Shown: positions 19,154-33,598 of the stretch, piece after piece
Position numbering within the stretch: position 1 is the first letter of the stretch
Layout of the letters: every line of letters starts with the position of its first letter
Origin: Litsea cubeba
Lineage: Eukaryota; Streptophyta; Magnoliopsida; Laurales; Lauraceae
Assembly: GCA_012931725.1 (NCBI GenBank)
Contig: CM022948.1
Location: forward strand, 109,726,477-109,790,476
Direction: 5' to 3'
DNA: 64,000 bases
Position numbers and translations under genes: made by a program
The notes under the pieces: model-generated
Told to the model about the DNA's origin: nothing
Seen by the model: only the letters and a program-made list of their open reading frames with translations
Database searches by the model: none

Positions 19154-21608
19154 CTACTCCGGTCTCGGCGACTCGACCAGGTCAATCACCGTCTCCAAGG
19201 GGCCAGAAGCTTCGGCCAAGACAGGGACCTCGCTTGGAGCGTCGCTGGCAGACAAGGCTTCGGCTGGCACCTCAGCCGAACCAGGAGCCGAAGTCTCACC
19301 CTGAGGCACGGCTAAAGCCTCGCTGGCGACTGGGGCATCGCTTAAGACCGGGGCAGCTGGAGCGTCGACAACCGCAGGGGCTTCGACCGGGGCACTGTCA
19401 GTTGTAGGTACGGAGCTCGGCTCGGGATCCAGGTCTGAATACTTCGGCAGGTCCTGATAGACGGGGTGGTCTTCAGGGACCCCCGCACGTCTCAGTGCGG
19501 CCAGGCATCCCTCCTCGAACAGGATGGCGGTGATCTCCTCCACCTGCTTCTCGTACAGCTCGGTGGCTCGATCTACCCCATCCTGGAAGGCGGACTGGGC
19601 CTCCTTCTCAAGCTCGGCGTTCGCAGCCTTCAACCTCGCCGTTTCAGCACGCAGCCTCGTCCCCTCAGCAGTGGACTCAGCCTTCAACCTGGCCAGCTCG
19701 GACTCCAATTCGGCGGCCTTCTTGTTCCTCGCCCAGAGCTCGCTTTTCATGTGGTCGGCCCGAGACGAGAGTTCGGCGACCTCAGCCAGAGCCGACGCCA
19801 GCCGAGCAGATTCTCCAGCACTGGCTACCTTGAGCTCCTCGAATCCCTTCCGCTGCTCATCCAGCTCCTTCTTCAACTTCTCCCGCTCGGACTCCAGGCG
19901 GGCCATTCTTGCAGCGCTCCTATCCCTCCTTCCCACCACGGTTAAGAGCCTCTGCACGTTCTGCGAAAAGAAACAGAGTCAGGATTCGACCAAGGTATTT
20001 GAAGAATGAAGAGAGACGTTGCGAACACTTACCCGAATACTGTCCTGGATCGCCGAGACCATCAGGCTGTCATCCTCGTACCTGTCGTGCGTCTCCATAT
20101 CTCTTGGCAGAGCGCAGGCCTTGGCGAGAGCCCCAATCACCTCGGCGTTTCCTAGCAACCGGTCTTCAACGCTCAAGGGTTCGCCGGCAGAAGTTTCCAT
20201 CCTCGGCTTCCACGGTGCTGGGGCAGTTCGGGGCCCGGAAGCCGATCCGGACCCTTGTCCCGCCAAGATGAGAGGCTCGCGCGCTGGACCGACAGCCGAC
20301 TTGCTGACCAGCGCGCCCTTTTCAGCCGGCGCACTCTTTTCCTTCGGCGCGCTCTTTTCGCCTCCCTTCTCAGCAGGAGCTTTGGCCCCAGGGGCTTTGC
20401 CCGACTCCGGATCGGCCCTTGAGCTCTTCTCCCCCGCTTTGGACTTCTTCCTGGGCGGGGACCCCTCCTTCGAGCGGTCCGGCGAGCGTTGCCGGGCTCT
20501 CCCACTCGGGACAGGAGCAGGAACAGACGGAGCGCCCACGCCCACTTGACCCGAAGCAGCACGAGTACCAGTGGGCGACGGGGTCCCAGAAGACGCTGAC
20601 CTCTGCCTAAACTTGGCAGCCAGGTCCCTGACAGCGACCTCCCTCGAGCTTCCTCCCATGTCCTCCTCTCGGTCAGAGGTATAAGCTTCCACTATCTGCG
20701 ACAAGTCCGGCAGCCCCGGATCGGAAGTGGACGCTTCGGCTCCAGACGCAGTCCGGTCAGCAACAGGATCGGTCAAGGGGATTCCGCCGAACACCGCAAC
20801 CGATACGGTCGGACGGTCAGGGTGTGTCTCGTCCGCCCCAGGAACTCCGGTCCTGTGGTAGTGGCCGCGATACCTCGGCTTATACCCAAGTAGTTTCCAA
20901 GCCGACCTGGTTTCGTGCCCCTTGTACCGTTCGACCCTGTTGATGTCTTCGGTATTCCTCCTCCAGCCTTCGCTGGCAGCTCGGCGTCGCCTTGCACCCG
21001 CCTCTGCTCGACAGGCAAAGAAGAATGTCAGTTCGGCACCAATAAGATAAGCAAAACAGTAGAGAAAAGCAGCGATGATTACTTGGGACTTCCCCAGGGC
21101 GACGTGGGACCGACAGCCTCCTATCTTCACCTGGGCCGAACTCCCAGTCCCCCGAGACACAGAAGAAATCCTCCTCGGCGTTCTTACTTGAATCTTCCAA
21201 GGCTAGGACGAAGCCCCTTCGCTGCGGCTTCACACGGAGATAGTATCTTCCCTCCCCAGCCTTGCAGATATCATAAGTATCCTCGATGTCATGAGGGCCT
21301 AGGTTGGTCCCCAAGATCTCGTTCAGTTTCGCTGTGCCCATAATGACCTTGTAGCCATTGGGCATCAGCTGGCCCGGGGCGAGGGACCAAAGGCTAAGGC
21401 AAGCCCTAAGCAGGGGGTGCAGTGGAAACCTGACCCCACCCTCGATCACAGAGATCAGAGGGAATGGCATCCAGCCGCCGTAGCAGCGATACAGGGCAGC
21501 GTCGGCAAGGTCTGCCGGTTTCAGGAGGACCCCCTCCGGAATTTGGAAGGCAGCCCTAAACTCGGCCAAGCCCTCATCAGAATCTACCCTGAATCTAGGG
21601 GTGCCCAT
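19154..21608 (-). CDS. antisense ORF of the Tat element, three exons, 767 aa
   Basis: Predicted exons (minus strand): 21608-21083, 21003-20033 and 19960-19154. Both introns are GT-AG (79 and 72 nt); intron 2 has a strong GGTAAGT donor. Exon lengths 526+971+807 sum to 2304 nt, exactly 768 codons, and the phases (1, then 0) agree with the open frames. The N-terminal ~175 residues form a compact domain with W-G-G-W and 'PLHPLLRACL'-like blocks, resembling the uncharacterised protein encoded antisense in Grande/Retand-type elements. Exon 2 is basic and Pro/Ser-rich; exon 3 starts with a long heptad-like Glu/Ala/Leu coiled coil and ends in an Ala/Pro-rich acidic tail. The function of this family is unknown. 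A weak TATA-like CATTAATAG lies about 265 bp upstream on that strand. It shares no strand with gag-pol, so would need its own promoter. Confidence 0.8.
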
Positions 21609-22165
21609 GTCTAGAAGGGGTGACGACGAAGGAAAGCCCTAAAAATCAAAAAACCCCAAGAAAAACCAGACGAAAGAACAGAGCGACTTACGAGGACGAA
21701 GAGGCAGATCAGGAGCAGATCCAGGCACGTTCTGCGGTCGTCGTCCTCAAATAGATCTCAGGAACCAGAACGGAGATCGGAAGCCTCGAACGGATCTCAG
21801 AGATCAGAGCAGAAAGTGAAAGTAGGAGCAGAGGCGAAGGCGAAAAGAATCAGAAGCAAGAAGAAGAAGGGGACGGCCCTATTAATGGAAGGGGAAACCC
21901 TCATTTGAATACCGCCTCCGAATTCGAAGAGACACTTCGAAGCCCGTGCCCGTCAATCAATGAGACAGCCCGTCAATCAATGGGACAACGCAGTCGGCGC
22001 GGAAGCTACGCGTGTAGCCGTTAGCTCGGTTCCAAAGGCGGACAGGGCAGGGCATTTATTGCTTTAAAGAGTTGAAGCGACACCAGGTAATGATCACAGT
22101 ATCCCCAGATGGATTCTTCTAGCTTTCAACCCCTAAAGGCTAGCGCACTTCAGAGGTCAAAACCT

Positions 22166-22171
22166 AGGGGG
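22166..22171 (+). other. polypurine tract
   Basis: AGGGGG followed by CAAT directly before the 3' LTR (starts 22176), the expected place for plus-strand priming. The tract is short. Confidence 0.65.
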
Positions 22172-22175
22172 CAAT

Positions 22176-23104
22176 TGTGTGGGGAGATTTCCCGAACCAC
22201 AGGATTAAGTTAATCACAGCCACCAGATCAAGTTAAGCATTCTCACGTGCCACCCTCACGTCACCCACGTGACACCAGGCTCGTCCCGGCTACCAGGACA
22301 GGAGGTCCGGCCGAAGTCGGACAGCTCCGGGCCTTAGCGCCGAACTGGTCCACCTCGGGCGTCATCTCGGCAAGGAGCACCACCACGGGTACCACCTCGG
22401 CAGAAAGCTCCATTTCGGCTAAAGAAGCCGAGACAGAAGCCGAAGCAAGAGGGAACATTCACGTGTACCCTTCATCCCCCCACGTCGTCAGGCACGTGGA
22501 GGGATAGGGACACGCGCTGGTGGGACAGACGCGACATCCAGCCGCCCACGATCTTCGTCAGATCCCTGACAGAATCCCATCCAGCGGCTGAAGCCACATC
22601 AGGGCAGGGCCCGAGGGCAGATCCGCTGGTACTCCTACCGCCAAAGTCGCCCAACAGGATCTGGCCCAACAAGATGTGCATTAAATGCGATGTGGGCTGA
22701 CCCGACGGGCATTTAATGCATAGTGGGCTGGATTGGACCACAATTAATGCAATGTGGGCTGATCATGACTTCTAAGTCAAATCGTGGGACCCACACCACA
22801 ATATCTTCCAAAGATACGTTCCACACTCTATAAATAGAGACCCATGCCACCATCTAAGGTACGCCATTTTTTCCATACCAGAGCCGTTACTCTGTCTCTC
22901 TTCTCCCTCTCTTCCATCGTTCCAGTTCATACACTGACTTTGGCATCGGAGAGCCTTGCGCCGCTCAGGCCAGGGTCCTCTGACCGTTTGCTATTCCCTT
23001 TCAGGCTTCCGGACGGCATCCAGACGTTTCCAGCAGCCATCATCTTCTCGGATAAGTCCTATAAGGCTCCTCCTTATTGTGGGTCATTATTTTCTGCACC
23101 TACA
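22176..23104 (+). repeat. 3' LTR of the Tat element
   Basis: 929 bp, same length as the 5' LTR. I find two substitutions between them: C-A-T-C vs C-G-T-C near 22361, and CGGGG vs CAGGG near 22600. TATA box at 22829-22836. It is followed by the target duplication CATGG (23105-23109). Reading out of this LTR would run toward the minus-strand BOI-like gene. Confidence 0.97.
22829..22836 (+). promoter_or_regulatory. LTR TATA box (3' copy)
   Basis: TATAAATA identical to that in the 5' LTR; a possible start for read-out transcription into the 3' flank. Confidence 0.75.
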
Positions 23105-23109
23105 CATGG

Positions 23110-24277
23110 CTACAAATAAATTACTACAGGGTTGATCCAAACAGGGACCAAGTTTTAGGATCTAAGATTTGCCATGTCTATAAACGGGAGGGGGGTGGTG
23201 GTGGTTCGTGAACTGCAATGACATTGATAGCAGCATCTCCATAACTACAGGAAAAAATAAATAAAGATTAGTACCAAAAAAAATTAAAAATTTCTCACTC
23301 TCTGTATCATTTCCGACGGACATCCCAACAAGTCGATGGTTCTAGAACTCGGATTCTGGCCAGCTCTGACCCTCCTCTTATTCTGGTCTTACTGCCCTTA
23401 CTTCCAAGTATTTGGTTCTTCCTCAACTAGATCGAAGTCAAAATTAAAGTAGCCCAAAACTTCTTGTATTGAAAGGATCCAATTCAAGATGGTTAATGAC
23501 AACAGAAAGATTAGAATTTTGGGAGAAATGCAGGGCCCACTTCATGCAATTGATGATAATTTGAATTTAGAAGGAAGGTGGTTGTTTTACTGCAGGATTT
23601 GACAACTTTTTTATATGATTTTTTTTTTTTTTTTTTTGTAGACGGCTAATTGTTACCAATATTGAACAAGGGATTAAAAACTGATAATTTGATAACAAAT
23701 AGATTATGTATTCATTACATATACTTCAACTGCATATGTAATTGACAAAATACATATTTTTTGAAACAAAGATGCCACAGAGTACAAAGGCAAAAGGACA
23801 AGAAGAAAAAGGGTCAAAATAAACTACGAATGAACGTACGAAACTGTGTGTTCGAGACCATGACACCACATGCCCCCATCATATTAGAAACAAAACGCTT
23901 TTAACGTACAATTACTTCGCCATCTTAGATAAAACCATTTCTTCTGTTCCAGGCAGCGAGTAAAACATAGAGATAGCCACAATGGAAAATAACTGCAACT
24001 TAGGGGGAAAAAATGATAAACAACTCACCTAAAAAAACTCCAATCCTCTAGAAGAACAGTAACAATACTCATCACATACATTGAACGATCTTGTATTCGC
24101 CATTGAGCCTTAATCCACAGTTCCCACATTAATCAATTCTATTCAACTGTTAACTATCATTAAACAAACAAAAGTCCTACAAAATTTACCAAGGAAAATT
24201 CACAGTAATTACAAATTAGTACTCTCTTTCAATTATTTTTTTTTGTTGTTGTTGTTGTGTTAGATACTGATTTCAGA
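23110..24277. other. intergenic, 3' flank of the BOI-like gene
   Basis: AT-rich DNA between the retroelement and the stop codon of the E3 ligase gene; the 3' part must hold that gene's 3' UTR. Contains a T run near 23620. No other feature seen. Confidence 0.6.
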
Positions 24278-25494
<1,217 letters not shown>

Positions 25495-28400
25495 ATAAAA
25501 CGGTGTTTGGAGGTGGTGGGGTGGAGAAGCATGCAAATCAAGTGAGGAAAGTTGAATAGGTGGTGGTTTTTATTTCAGGGGTTAGAGAGAAAGAGAGAGA
25601 GAGGCGTTTGGAGTTTGGAAAATGGATGTGGTGGGATTTGAGGAAGAAAAGAAGACCATTTATTATTGTTGTTGTTGTTTATGTGTGGTTATGTGGAATG
25701 TTAGATGTAACAGCAGTGGCTCGTGTGACAAGGGGGCGTGGGGGATGGAAGTAGACAAGGGTTATCGGTTGCACGCATGAACCTCGTTCAAAGGCCCAAC
25801 GAGATCTACGGCGACAAATTTCTCGAATGCTTGCATCGCGCGTCTGCGTTGGAACGGGGCTCTCTGGTTTTTTTTTTTTTTTTTTTTCCTTTGAGTTATT
25901 TGTAGACAAGCGAGAAATTCCTCACCATGAGGACTTACTTTTCATTTTGCGAGGAGTAGAGATAAAAATGGATATGTAATTTTTTGGGATCACGACTTTT
26001 TTATTTTTATTTGTTTTATTTCGGAGGGTTTATAATTCTTTGTGTTGGACTAATTCCTTCAGAACCTATAAAAATCTGGATTTGAGGGAATAGAAGGCGG
26101 CTGGCCTTGTGATAAATAGCGGTTGTATATTGTGACTTGTGAGCATTTGGAAGGGCCACCATGTTTGAGTATTATTTGACCATTTCTGTGACCCCAACCA
26201 TATGAATATATAATGACATATGTCCTATTATATATGTATTATTCTCCATTAAATGCATTATAAACCGAGTACTCAGGTCCGGACTATAATTGGACCCAGA
26301 CAGCCTCGATTATCTATTGGATCTGAAATGTTGTTTCAGACCTACACCTTCATATGTATTGGGCAAAAAATTAGGGATTTAGACATATTAATCCTCCTAA
26401 AAACCTATTTTTAAAATTTCATGACTGAAATTCAAAAATGTTATTAGAGTTGCGTGACTTTTGTCAACATTTTTTTTTATTCTTTTTGCCCAATATCGTA
26501 TGATATCACGGAAATAGTGTATGTAATAGAAATTGATAAATCTCATGATATTATGACTTTTATGGGGTACATGTGAGAGATTTTTTCGAATGATAAAACC
26601 TGAGAAATGGTGGTATGTGTATTTAATTTCCATAAAATGTCATTTTTCATGTTCTATAGAAATAAATTCGCTAATAAATTGTAGAAACTATGTTATATAG
26701 AAACTGATAAATCTCATGACATCATGAGATCTGGGACAAAATTTTTTTTTAATAAATTATTGACCAGAGTCGCTTATTTGAGTTTCAGTTATTAAATTGG
26801 AAAAATCAAATTTAAATATAATTAATATGTCAAAACCCCTAAAAAATGGTTTGATGCCCAAACTTTTTCGGGTCAAGTCCTTTGGGTAATCTGGGTATTG
26901 GAAGTTCCATAGACATCCCTATTGATGGAAAGTCTAAACCTAGACATCCGAGCCACCAAGGTGGCGGCCCCTTTCATCCAACAGCCCACCAAATCCTGTG
27001 GCCTTTTTATGGCTAGGAAATAGATATTACTTTATTATGGATACCCAGCCTCATGACTCATGAGTCATGATACTAAAATTATCCTTTATATATTTTTTTA
27101 AGCTACCTAGGTGGGTAAGTGGGGCTGTAAAAAAATCTAGGCCGTTTATCATGAAAGTAATTAGTAACCCAACACCTTCTGAAAACAAACGGAGATCACT
27201 TTCTCGATCTCTATTATTGCTTTGGCACTCTACAAAACAAATTAAAAGAGGGAGAAAAGAAACAAATCAAGAGATGATGGAAGGGTGGAATGGATTCTTC
27301 CATTCACCTCCACCACCACCAACTCTCTCTCTCTCTCCCCCATAAACCCAACAGTATCATCTACACCTTTGTTTAATGAGCCCAAATCACAAGATCATTA
27401 AAACAATTAGTGTCACAAACTCAAACCCCTATGCTCATAAACAATTGAAAAGTAAAAGAGGAAGATCATGTGTATTTGTGAAATGGAAGCACCTTGACTT
27501 GTGGCCATGACCCCACACCTTTTCCTTTTTCCTATTCAACTGAAAGCTATATGGAATACACATGTGATGTGGTCCGCCCTTTGCACCCACATTTGAGAAG
27601 AATCTCAGTGACCCACTCTGCCCCTACTCTATTCTTTTATGTCATTTGCACTTACCCCTACTCTATTCTTTTATGTCATTTGCACTTACTGTATATCATA
27701 AATCCTTAGATACATGACATGTTCAGAGGTTTTTTGGCCCCTGACAAAAGCTGAGCAAGGCACCCCACACAAAGTTGATCCTTTAAAGGCAGTTGTGACA
27801 TCTTCCCGCCAATGGTTATTGTTCTCCTGTGCTTGTTTGCCATGATTATATCTTGTATAGGAAACATGCCTTACTTGTCCTGGAACCCTTAAAAGCTTTC
27901 CTTTGAATCCATGCCTACATTTGACTGTTGGGTCCCAAAAGGAACAAAAGGGTCCCCAGGGAGTTGTTTATGCTTTTGCCTTTATGATTTCTATACATGC
28001 TGTGGGCATTGGGTTGCAGGTTAGCAACTCTTTTCTCATGTGTCACAAGATTTTCCTTTGTGAGTGGGTAACCAAATGATGCGTCCTTGGAACTCATTAG
28101 CACAATGCATGCGCTTTTCTGTTAAGCACTATGAAACAATGGGCCTTTTGGAGTTTACTTTTAAGACACATTCTTTTCTTAAGGCTCTCATAATGGGAAG
28201 AAACGTGAAAATGCTCGAATCGTTTTATATTAAGGTGAACAGAGGGGTGTCTGTGATACTTTAACCAACTAGCTAGACTTGAGAGCAGAGCAACCCTCGG
28301 CCAGCTGCCCAAGGTTTTATCCATGGGATGCTGCCCTCTTCCCATATGGGTGAACTTTTTCCATGTTTGCGGACTTTCGTCCCAGGTGTGTGGTTCTTTT

Positions 28401-31400
28401 TTCGTCCCCGATCCCTTGGCTGGGGTGAAAAAAAAAAAAAACAAAGTAACCAGACTTAACAATTTCTTTTTTATTATAAGTAGCACTGTGATTGACATGT
28501 CAAAAATGCCATTGATCATGCTTAGAGAACCTTTCAAGCTCTTGGGTTCTTATAATTTGAGAAATTTCGTGAAAGCATATATATAATTTTACGCACTCTT
28601 GTAGGCCCCACAGTATATGATCCAAACCGTTCATTATGTCTGGACCCCACTTTTTTCTTTCCAGAAACATTGTTTTTAGGTCTTAAAAGGATAACTGGAA
28701 TGCATGAGAAACAATCAACTTCCTCACGCTCGAGCGCAACCCTACCTTCGTACTGCGTGACTACTGGCTGGCAGTTATTTGGGCAGTCCAGCCCTACCAT
28801 GCATGCCCATGGGCCCTACACATTAATTTAAGTGTCCTGTTTTATCTTTGTCTAATACCTGCAAATAATGTAGCACATTGCTCTGCTCTCTTGGGACCCT
28901 CTTAAATATATTTAGGCAGGCGGGACAGAGAAAGGCCCAATGTCACATGATATCAGAACCATTCAACTATGTTTTAGTTTTTTAGGGCGTGTTTGTGTTT
29001 GTGTTTGTGCGATGAGAGAAAATTTTCATAAATAGGAAAATTGTTTTTATTTGTCTTGAAACTTTTTTTTCAAAACACATTTTTCTTATAAAATGGAAAA
29101 ATGAATTGATTTGCCTTGATATAAAAGATTTCGATTTCTCATGTTAGGTGTAGAAATGCAAGATTCCTTTCTCAAAGAAATGAGAATCATCGGAGATCAA
29201 AATCCTCTAAATGCACACTAGTGTATGATACTCTGAAATCGGATGATTTCAAGCTTTTATTGTGCCCCTTGCACTTTTTTTTTTTTGGACCAGGCCCAAT
29301 TACATTATTATGCCTTATTTGTTTGTATTATTATTATTTATCTCAATTTGGTGCATTTGAAATAGTACCTGAATATTCAAATTCATTGTTATTGTGAGTT
29401 CTGCTTTTTTGTCGCCTTGGGTATGATCTGATCTGATTTCCCTGAAAATTTAGTGCATATTTTTAGTATGAAATAGTCCATTGAACATTGATCTAAGATA
29501 TTTTGTGTGAACCTCTTTGTCGCTTCGTACAATCACTACCACATGTACTTATTTTATGCATTTTCCCTGTAGAGCTTCCAGAGAGTTCAAAACAGGAGCT
29601 AGTGAAAGAAAAGGAAGCAGGGCATGATCCTAAGAAGTTCAAATCTAAGATGGCAGGTAGAGCATGGATGATACACAATTTGGCCATCATGTGGTTCAGG
29701 AAAAGTGAGGTAAACATGGGACAAGGAAATTGGTTTTTACCCTACTTGGGCAAAAGATTTTCCCCAAGAAAGCAGGATAATTACAGCATCACATGTAGCA
29801 GATACTGAGTACATTGTTGATTGGCATACCAAACCACACATCAGCAGGAGTGCAGGACACTGTCCCACCAACTAAATATTGCATCTTGATTCCCACAACA
29901 TTATGAAATGCTCTCTATCTACCCCACTCCACTCACTACAAGGCAATCTGTAACACGCAGCAAAGCTGGCTCTGCTGGTGGTATGGCATGTGACAATTGA
30001 CAAGAGATGCTGACTATCACCCCATACCACTTACACATTACTTTATATCATGTCTTTGGGATTATGGGCTGGGCATGTGCAGAACCCCTTATTGCCTGTC
30101 ATTTCTCCTGGGGCAATTTTTCTTCACAACAATGAAACAACCCCAAATGTCCCCATGTAGCATTGAGTACATGCAACCTACTTGTATCAGTATTAGTCAC
30201 CTACATGACTACCATCGTCAATTGCCACTGTGATAAACCACTTTCTCAGACAATTGAACAGTAGTTAGTTTATGTTATCAAACGATAGCTTAAAACATCA
30301 TTCTATGCATGTATGCACAAGTGCATTGCCCCCAAAAACTAGAGAGTATTCTGATCCCCACACTAATGATTCACTTATGCCCGTTTATGAATTTACAGTA
30401 AAATATGTTGCAAAGAAGGAGTATTAAAGATGCAACGGGTGAAGGCGAAATGAGGTGGAGATGTAGATTAAAGAGTAACTTTAGGATCTGGGTATTGATC
30501 TTCCTAAAGAGAAGACACTATTTTGATGGTCATTTATATATCTTCATATTTGTTTCTTCAATTTTTTATCCCTGTCATATGAATACAAATTTTTAGACTT
30601 ATTGCGAACTCAATTTCATGCAACAAAGGTGGAGATTCATAAATGGCCATTGAATTTATGGTATGTAAAAAAAGAATATTTCATAGGAAAGGAGTGAAGG
30701 ATCTGAGCCCTGAGGTGGAAATTAATTAGCTGAAGCCCTCATTTTTCTAGAATTTGATTTACTAAGATCATATGTGGGTATTGATTTTCCATCAATGGAG
30801 GAAATCATTTGATGGCCAGATATGGGTTTTTACTTTTGTTTCTACAATTTTCAATTCTCTACTTTGATTGAAATTATTTTAAAGAGGATTAGATAACTGT
30901 TGAAATTGCATGATCTGAAGTGGCTCTCTTATAAGTTGAAGCTTATATCATGATAATGGTGAAAATGATAAAGGGATTAGCCAAACCCACAATAACTTCC
31001 AGTGTTAAGCATTGCCTTGAACTCTAGCGGTGCTCACTTTTATACAGGATAATATAATTCCAGCCCATGCTTCTTTTTCACCCAAGTGGAGGGCACTATT
31101 CCACAAATTGACCAAGTACTGGGCCAAAGACACGTAAAGCGAAGGACCTTTAAAGGGAGGACCCAAGATTCAGCCAAATCCACTGGGCCCAAGATCTTGT
31201 GCATGACCAGCTACGCCTACAAGAGAGTTAGAGAGCTTCATATAGCTATTGAATAATTGTCTCCATTAAGTTTATGGACCGGGCTTGCCGAGTCCAAGAC
31301 CGGCCCAGCCTGCTTTGGCTCAGGCCTGGGCCTTAGGTCTTATGACTAGTGCCGGGCTCGAATTCTTTTATTTGGGCTCGTTTATATATGAGCCGTCTTG

Positions 31401-33340
31401 ATTTTAGTGGTAGAGAGCCCAAGGCCCGCCCAGTTAAAAGAAAGACGGATAGGAGGACTTGTATACAGTATACGTGAGTTGTCGCACAAAGGGACAACAC
31501 CAAACCAGCGGTGCCACTGTCTCAAACAGCTTAAATGGTCCTTTTATTTTTCTTACATGCCCCTTTTCTTATAGTAATTACACAGCTGGGCTCGGGCTCA
31601 CTTAGGGGAATAAATTGGGTCGGTTCGTCCAGGCCCAGCATGAAAGTCAATGGCCATGGCCGGGGACAACTCGTTGACCGACCCGGACCGACACAGTCAA
31701 CGCCATGGGTCTGGCCGTGAAATTTATATAAAATAAATGCTAGTTTTTTAGGTCAATGACAAGTAAATTTTCAAATAATTAAAGTTCTATTTTTCATTCG
31801 TAAATTAGAGTCAATGCTCGTGTATTTATTTTAGTAATTTAAATTTCATTTCAAGTTGAAATCCCTAAAAGTCCCTAAGTCCATAAACGTTATTTCAGTT
31901 TATATTAAAAAAATCTTAAATATAAAAAATAGGATGAGCCGACCTCTGGGCGGCACGGCCTAACTCAACACAATATAAGTTGTGCCATGGGTCATGCTGG
32001 GCCAACCCCAGCTGAGTTGGTCATCGCTCGTTTTACTCTTCTTTATCCGGGCTAGGCTCAGATATGCTAGTTATGGCCCGTTTCTGCATTGACCAAACAT
32101 TGAGTTTTGAACTCGTGCCGGTCCTGGATATTGCTCTGCCTGCCCAACCCGGCCATGAACACCCCTAGTCTCCGATCTAATTCGAAGGAGCCGTGCATGT
32201 GCTTTCCTCTTGATTGGAGGCCTCCCATTTCTGGTGAGTTCCAGCCTCCGTGATCCAAAACTCACTCGGCATACAAGAAGCCCACAAATCATCCATTAAG
32301 ATCACCAATCAGATCGTACCATTTGAGGGATGGAAAGATCCGAAGGGCCCAATTCTCTGCAAGGAATTGAATTCTTAAGAATTTTAGAATATGTAATCAT
32401 GAAAGTGGCTAAGATTGAACAAACCAAGGAAAAGATTTACAAATGTCCATCAAATAATCTATAATGAAAAACGAATATGCCGCCAAAAATTCTATTGCTC
32501 TTCCACATTATATCCTTCCGCCCCTGACCCCTTATAATCCCTTTGTCCAAACCCATTTCACCATGAATCCACATCAACTCAATTCCATACAAACAAACTG
32601 GACTCTAAGAAAGAAGTATAACCACTGTTTCAAAACTGAAATGTGCCCTCCAACTTGGCATGGTTAGATCGAGTATATGGTTAGAGTCTTAAGTCCTTTT
32701 TTTAATATTTTTTTCTAATCTTTGTATTTAGCTATTTACCAGCTGCTACAGAGATTAAGTAGCTAGATAATGTGAAGGGAACATTCCCTATACATTGATA
32801 TAAAGAGTGGTAAAATTAACCAACATAAAGATTTGAATGATTACAGTTCTTCTCATTCTTTTCACACCAAATACCATTCATTCTAATAAATAAAACACTA
32901 ACCCTTTAATACCAAAACTGGCTAACTGCAGCATCACCATCCAAACCAAAACCCAAAATGTTTAAACATCACAAATATCCCCCAACACAATAGAAATCTT
33001 ACTTTTGGCATTCGCATATCCAGGCTGGAGGGGGCATATGAGGATATTGTTGCATCTGAACCAGTGGACTGACTTGTTCCATTTGCCCAAAATCTACACT
33101 GTAATATATAAGTTTTAATGGACTAGTCGTTCAAATTTGGACCGACTTGTTCCATTTGCCCAACTCAGCTATCCATCAAGTCAACTCAAAGAGTGACTTG
33201 AAAACAAATTATCAGCTGTGGTTATCTTTTTAACAAGTAGGCCTTAGCTTAAGCAACCCTACTGGACCCAAACAAATGATCAGCTGTGGCTATCTTTTTA
33301 TCAGGTAGGGCTTAGATTAACCAATCCTACTGAACCCAAA
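25495..33340. other. long intergenic region, no gene recognised
   Basis: The first few hundred bases are the promoter side of the BOI-like gene. Beyond that I see AT-rich DNA, a T run at 25869-25886, and a tandem 34-bp duplication (27621-27654 and 27655-27688). About 31.25-32.18 kb is GGCC/GGGCT-rich sequence like degraded hAT-type MITEs, ending in GGCCATGAACACCCCTAG. An exon-like frame near 29571-29808 is preceded by a possible acceptor, but has no recognisable family and no partner exon. Confidence 0.55.
27621..27688. repeat. 34-bp tandem duplication
   Basis: Two perfect adjacent copies of a 34-bp unit starting CCCCTACTCTATTC. A simple local duplication. Confidence 0.95.
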
Positions 33341-33352
33341 CAGTTATGGCTA

Positions 33353-33586
33353 CTTCTTTTTTTTTTTTTAAAGTAAGGGGACTGGGATACAAGTGAAAAC
33401 CCACACACTCAGGAAGATAGTCCACTCAAGTGGAAAAGGAGTACGCACACACAGAAAGAAAGCCCACATAAGTGGGAAGGGAAGCCCTGCACATGCGAAA
33501 AAAGGGGGCATGTGCAGGGTTGGTTCAAACCCTTGCTAGTCAGGTGAGAACAATAACTCCTTACCACTCAGGTAAGGAGCCGTTCT
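33353..33586 (-). mobile_element. tRNA-derived SINE with 12-bp target duplication
   Basis: Flanked by the direct repeat CAGTTATGGCTA (33341-33352 and 33587-33598). Read on the minus strand, the unit starts with an A-box-like segment, carries a B-box-like GGTTTGAACC near 33525, and ends in an A tail (the T run at 33358-33370 on the plus strand). This is the expected structure of a tRNA-derived SINE. Confidence 0.75.
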
Positions 33587-33598
33587 CAGTTATGGCTA

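Larger units (their letters stand above)
10017..23104 (+). mobile_element. complete Ty3/gypsy LTR retrotransposon, Tat lineage
   Basis: A 13,088-bp element bounded by two 929-bp LTRs starting TGTGTGG and ending CTACA, flanked by the 5-bp duplication CATGG (10012-10016 and 23105-23109). By eye the LTRs differ at two sites only (near 10201 and 10441 in the 5' copy), so insertion is recent. Order: LTR, primer-binding site, gag-protease-RT-RNase H-second RNase H-integrase, 105-bp tandem repeats, antisense genes, polypurine tract, LTR. The extra archaeal-type RNase H after pol RNase H, the unusual zinc knuckle, the lack of a chromodomain and the antisense ORF near the 3' LTR are hallmarks of the plant Tat (Retand/Grande/Ogre-related) lineage. 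One frame break in pol suggests this copy now relies on others for mobility. Confidence 0.97.

Noticed and set aside
21639..21691. 5'-UTR intron of the antisense gene (GTAAGT ... TTTTAG)
   Set aside because: At 53 nt it is shorter than usual for plant introns; signals may be chance.
29493..29808. Exon-like frame (about 80 codons after a possible acceptor at 29571)
   Set aside because: No known family and no partner exon; AT-rich surroundings.
31250..32180. GGCC-rich segment as a complete hAT element
   Set aside because: The right end resembles hAT MITE termini, but I found no matching left end and no 8-bp duplication.
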